From Acetobacteraceae bacterium (GTDB lineage: Bacteria > Pseudomonadota > Alphaproteobacteria > Acetobacterales > Acetobacteraceae): DNA of 7,436 nt. The stretch lies in contig DAHWBL010000415.1 of assembly GCA_027323595.1 (NCBI GenBank), forward strand, positions 1 to 7,436, read 5' to 3'. Made by a program: the position numbers and the translations under genes. Positions 6,100-7,436 of this stretch are shown piece after piece. The notes under the pieces were generated by a model. The model saw only the letters and a list, made by a program, of their open reading frames with translations, was not told the DNA's origin and did no database searches. Each line of letters starts with the position of its first letter. The stretch's first letter is position 1.

Positions 6100-6909
6100 G
6101 GCCGCGAAGGCCGCACCCAGCCCGGACCCCGCGGTGACCAGCGCCGGCGCCACCGTCGGCGAGCCCGAATCGATGCCGCCTGACCCGCCGGCGCTGGCCG
6201 GTGCCGCCGGGCGATGGTGCAGATAAGGCTGCTCCTGCGCCGGATCGCGCAGAATATAGCCGCGTCCCCAGACCGTCCCGATCAGATTGTCGGCGCCGGC
6301 ATGCGCCAGTTTTTTGCGCAGCTTGCAGATGAACACGTCGATGATCTTCATCTCCGGCTCGTCCATGCCGCCATACAGGTGATTGAGGAACGCCTCCTTG
6401 GTCAGCACCATGCCCTTGCGCAGCACCAGCAATTCCAGGATCGCGTATTCCTTGCCGGTCAGATGCACCGGGGCGGCATCGACGCTGACGCCGCGGCTGT
6501 CCAGATCGAGCAGCAGCGGCCCCACCCGCAGCGCCGGCTGCGCCCAGCCCTTGCTGCGGCGCACCACCGCCTGTACCCGCGCCAGCAACTCCTCACGATC
6601 GAACGGCTTGGTGATATAGTCATCCGCGCCGAGCCCCAGGCCGCGCACCTTGGCGTCGGGCCGGGCGAGGCCGGACAGGATCAGCACCGGCGTATCGAGC
6701 CGGGCCGCGCGCATCCGCCGCACCACCTCGAAGCCATCGAGGTCCGGCAGCCCCAGATCCAGCAGCACGATGTCGTAATCATAATGGCGAACCAGATCCA
6801 GCGCCTCTTCGGCGGTGTCGGCCTGGTCGATCACCGCACCGGTGGGCTTCAGCATCAGCGCCAGACCGCGGGCGGCGGTCACGTCGTCTTCGACGAGCAA
6901 TACACGCAT
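6097..6909 (-). CDS. ctrA: CtrA-type cell-cycle response regulator (OmpR/PhoB-like winged helix)
   Basis: A 270-residue response regulator. The receiver domain (1-118) has the acidic pair D8/D9, phosphoacceptor D51 in LLDLGLPD, S79 and K101 in ITKPF. The DNA-binding domain (about 127-223) matches CtrA closely: VHLTGKEYAILELL, KEAFLNHLYGGMDEPEMK and recognition helix DVFICKLRKKL, then GTVWGRGYILRDP. In alphaproteobacteria CtrA controls division, DNA replication or motility genes. I place the start at 6909 (MRVLLVEDD), not at the in-frame ATG at 6918, because AAAAAGGG (complement of 6919-6926) abuts the outer ATG and is spaced nine bases from the inner one. The tail after residue 223 is about 47 residues, rich in Ala, Gly, Ser and Pro, longer than in Caulobacter CtrA (231 aa), and ends in Ala-Ala, like the ClpXP-recognised end of Caulobacter CtrA. 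It could be a CtrA paralogue, not the essential copy. Confidence 0.9.
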   Translation of the reverse strand: MRVLLVEDDVTAARGLALMLKPTGAVIDQADTAEEALDLVRHYDYDIVLLDLGLPDLDGFEVVRRMRAARLDTPVLILSGLARPDAKVRGLGLGADDYITKPFDREELLARVQAVVRRSKGWAQPALRVGPLLLDLDSRGVSVDAAPVHLTGKEYAILELLVLRKGMVLTKEAFLNHLYGGMDEPEMKIIDVFICKLRKKLAHAGADNLIGTVWGRGYILRDPAQEQPYLHHRPAAPASAGGSGGIDSGSPTVAPALVTAGSGLGAAFAA

Positions 6910-7045
6910 TGGTTGCATCCCTTTTTGATGTCATCACCTTTTACCACTTATGCGTGTATCTACCTATAGGTTTTCCGCGACTCGGAGCAGTTTTGTGCAA
7001 AATTTAGTCACACTAACAACCCACGCATTATTTTTTGGATAATCC
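6910..7045. promoter_or_regulatory. Shared divergent control region of ctrA-like gene and fliI
   Basis: This 136-bp stretch is much more AT-rich than its flanks and lies between two genes pointing outward. It contains five short inverted repeats: TGATG-T-CATCA (6926-6936), ACCTATAGGT (6962-6971), TTTTG-TG-CAAAA (6991-7002), TTAG-N5-CTAA (7004-7016) and ATTAT-N7-ATAAT (7027-7043). It also has one GACTC (6979-6983), a GANTC site of the type methylated by CcrM. I find no perfect CtrA box (TTAA-N7-TTAA); TTTA-N7-TAAC at 7003-7017 is a poor partial match. No convincing -35/-10 pair for either gene, and no sigma-54 motif. The ctrA Shine-Dalgarno is at the left end. Confidence 0.6.
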
Positions 7046-7436
7046 ATGAAAAACCATCAAAGCCTTACCGACACCCTTCTCGCCCATGCCGATCGCCTCG
7101 GCGGCATCGACGCAACCACCCTGTCCGGCCGGGTGCGCGGCATCGCCGGCCTGTCCATCGAGCTGGCTGGCCTCGGTCCGCTGCTCGCCGTGGGCGACCA
7201 TGTCCGCCTCGATGGCCGCGCCGGCAGCGTGCCCGCCGAAATCGTCGGTTTCGCCGGCGACACCGCCCGCGCCATGGCCTTCGCCCCCATCGACGGGCTT
7301 GGCCCGGGCAGCCTCGCCCACGCCAGGCTGGGCGGCCGCGCCGGGCTGCCGGTCAGCGATGGCTGGCTCGGCCGCGTGCTCGACCCGCTCGGCCACCCGC
7401 TGGACGGCCGCCCGCCGCCGGCCGACGGGCCCCGAC
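7046..7436 (+). CDS. fliI: Flagellar export ATPase FliI, N-terminal part (cut by window edge)
   Basis: About 130 residues are visible before the right edge. FliI is the F1-beta-like ATPase that energises type III export of flagellar subunits at the inner membrane. The N-terminal beta-barrel region is recognisable: LSGRVRGIAGLSIELAGL (about 27-44), then GDHVRLDGRAGSVPAEIVGF, a MAFAPIDGLGPGS segment, and WLGRVLDPLGHPLDGRPPP near the edge, the conserved stretch shared with F-type and type III ATPases before the nucleotide-binding domain. The Walker A and B motifs lie outside the window. The ATG at 7046 is preceded by GGAT at 7037-7040, a weak ribosome binding site, inside an ATTAT/ATAAT dyad. 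A non-flagellar type III secretion ATPase is possible but less likely next to a CtrA-type regulator. Confidence 0.88.
   Translation, partial: MKNHQSLTDTLLAHADRLGGIDATTLSGRVRGIAGLSIELAGLGPLLAVGDHVRLDGRAGSVPAEIVGFAGDTARAMAFAPIDGLGPGSLAHARLGGRAGLPVSDGWLGRVLDPLGHPLDGRPPPADGPR

Noticed and set aside
7003..7017. CtrA binding box TTAA-N7-TTAA
   Set aside because: The best candidate reads TTTA-N7-TAAC, with mismatches in both half sites; too weak to annotate as a CtrA site.
7038..7043. GATAAT as a -10 box for fliI
   Set aside because: It ends only two bases before the ATG, so transcription would begin inside the coding sequence; more likely part of the ATTAT/ATAAT dyad and ribosome binding area.

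Overview
The window is GC-rich, densely coding bacterial chromosome that most resembles an alphaproteobacterium. The best clues are a CtrA-type cell-cycle response regulator (D51 phosphoacceptor and the CtrA recognition helix MKIIDVFICKLRKKL) set head-to-head with the start of fliI, the flagellar export ATPase gene. A Rhodospirillales/Acetobacteraceae-like host is plausible from overall base composition and gene content, but this is inference. There are nine protein-coding genes. Two are cut by the window edges. I see no rRNA, tRNA, CRISPR array, insertion sequence or clear phage gene.

Left block (1-2257, minus strand, transcribed right to left): a multi-spanning membrane protein with a K+-channel selectivity filter (TVGYGD), then an NAD-dependent sugar-nucleotide epimerase/dehydratase, then the N-terminus of a DegT/DnrJ/EryC1-type PLP sugar aminotransferase that runs off the left edge. 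Epimerase and aminotransferase abut with zero spacing (TAG|ATG), so they look like one translationally coupled nucleotide-sugar unit, probably for a surface glycan or modified sugar. The channel gene sits 37 bp upstream of the epimerase and is probably co-transcribed.

Centre (2355-6079, plus strand): a DUF445 membrane-anchored protein diverges from the channel gene. It is followed by a Tat-like exported amidohydrolase related to 2-pyrone-4,6-dicarboxylate hydrolases, with a promoter whose spacer carries a perfect CAAACGTTTG palindrome of LacI/PurR type. Next come an Old Yellow Enzyme flavin ene-reductase and, overlapping it by ATGA, a 66-residue heavy-metal-associated (CxxC) protein.

Right block (6077-7436): the small metal-binding gene and the ctrA-like gene converge on a 23-bp hairpin that contains both stop codons. 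The ctrA-like gene and fliI diverge from a 136-bp AT-rich control region packed with short dyads and one GANTC (CcrM-type) site. CtrA-type regulators control flagellar genes and are themselves controlled at their promoters in Caulobacter, so this shared region is a likely regulatory hub.

Most of the window reads as ordinary chromosomal genes. I do not see a clear novel defence, mobile or biosynthetic system. The points most worth checking are the ctrA/fliI control region, the extended CtrA tail ending in Ala-Ala, the LacI-type operator, and the Tyr-to-Asn change at the expected epimerase active site.
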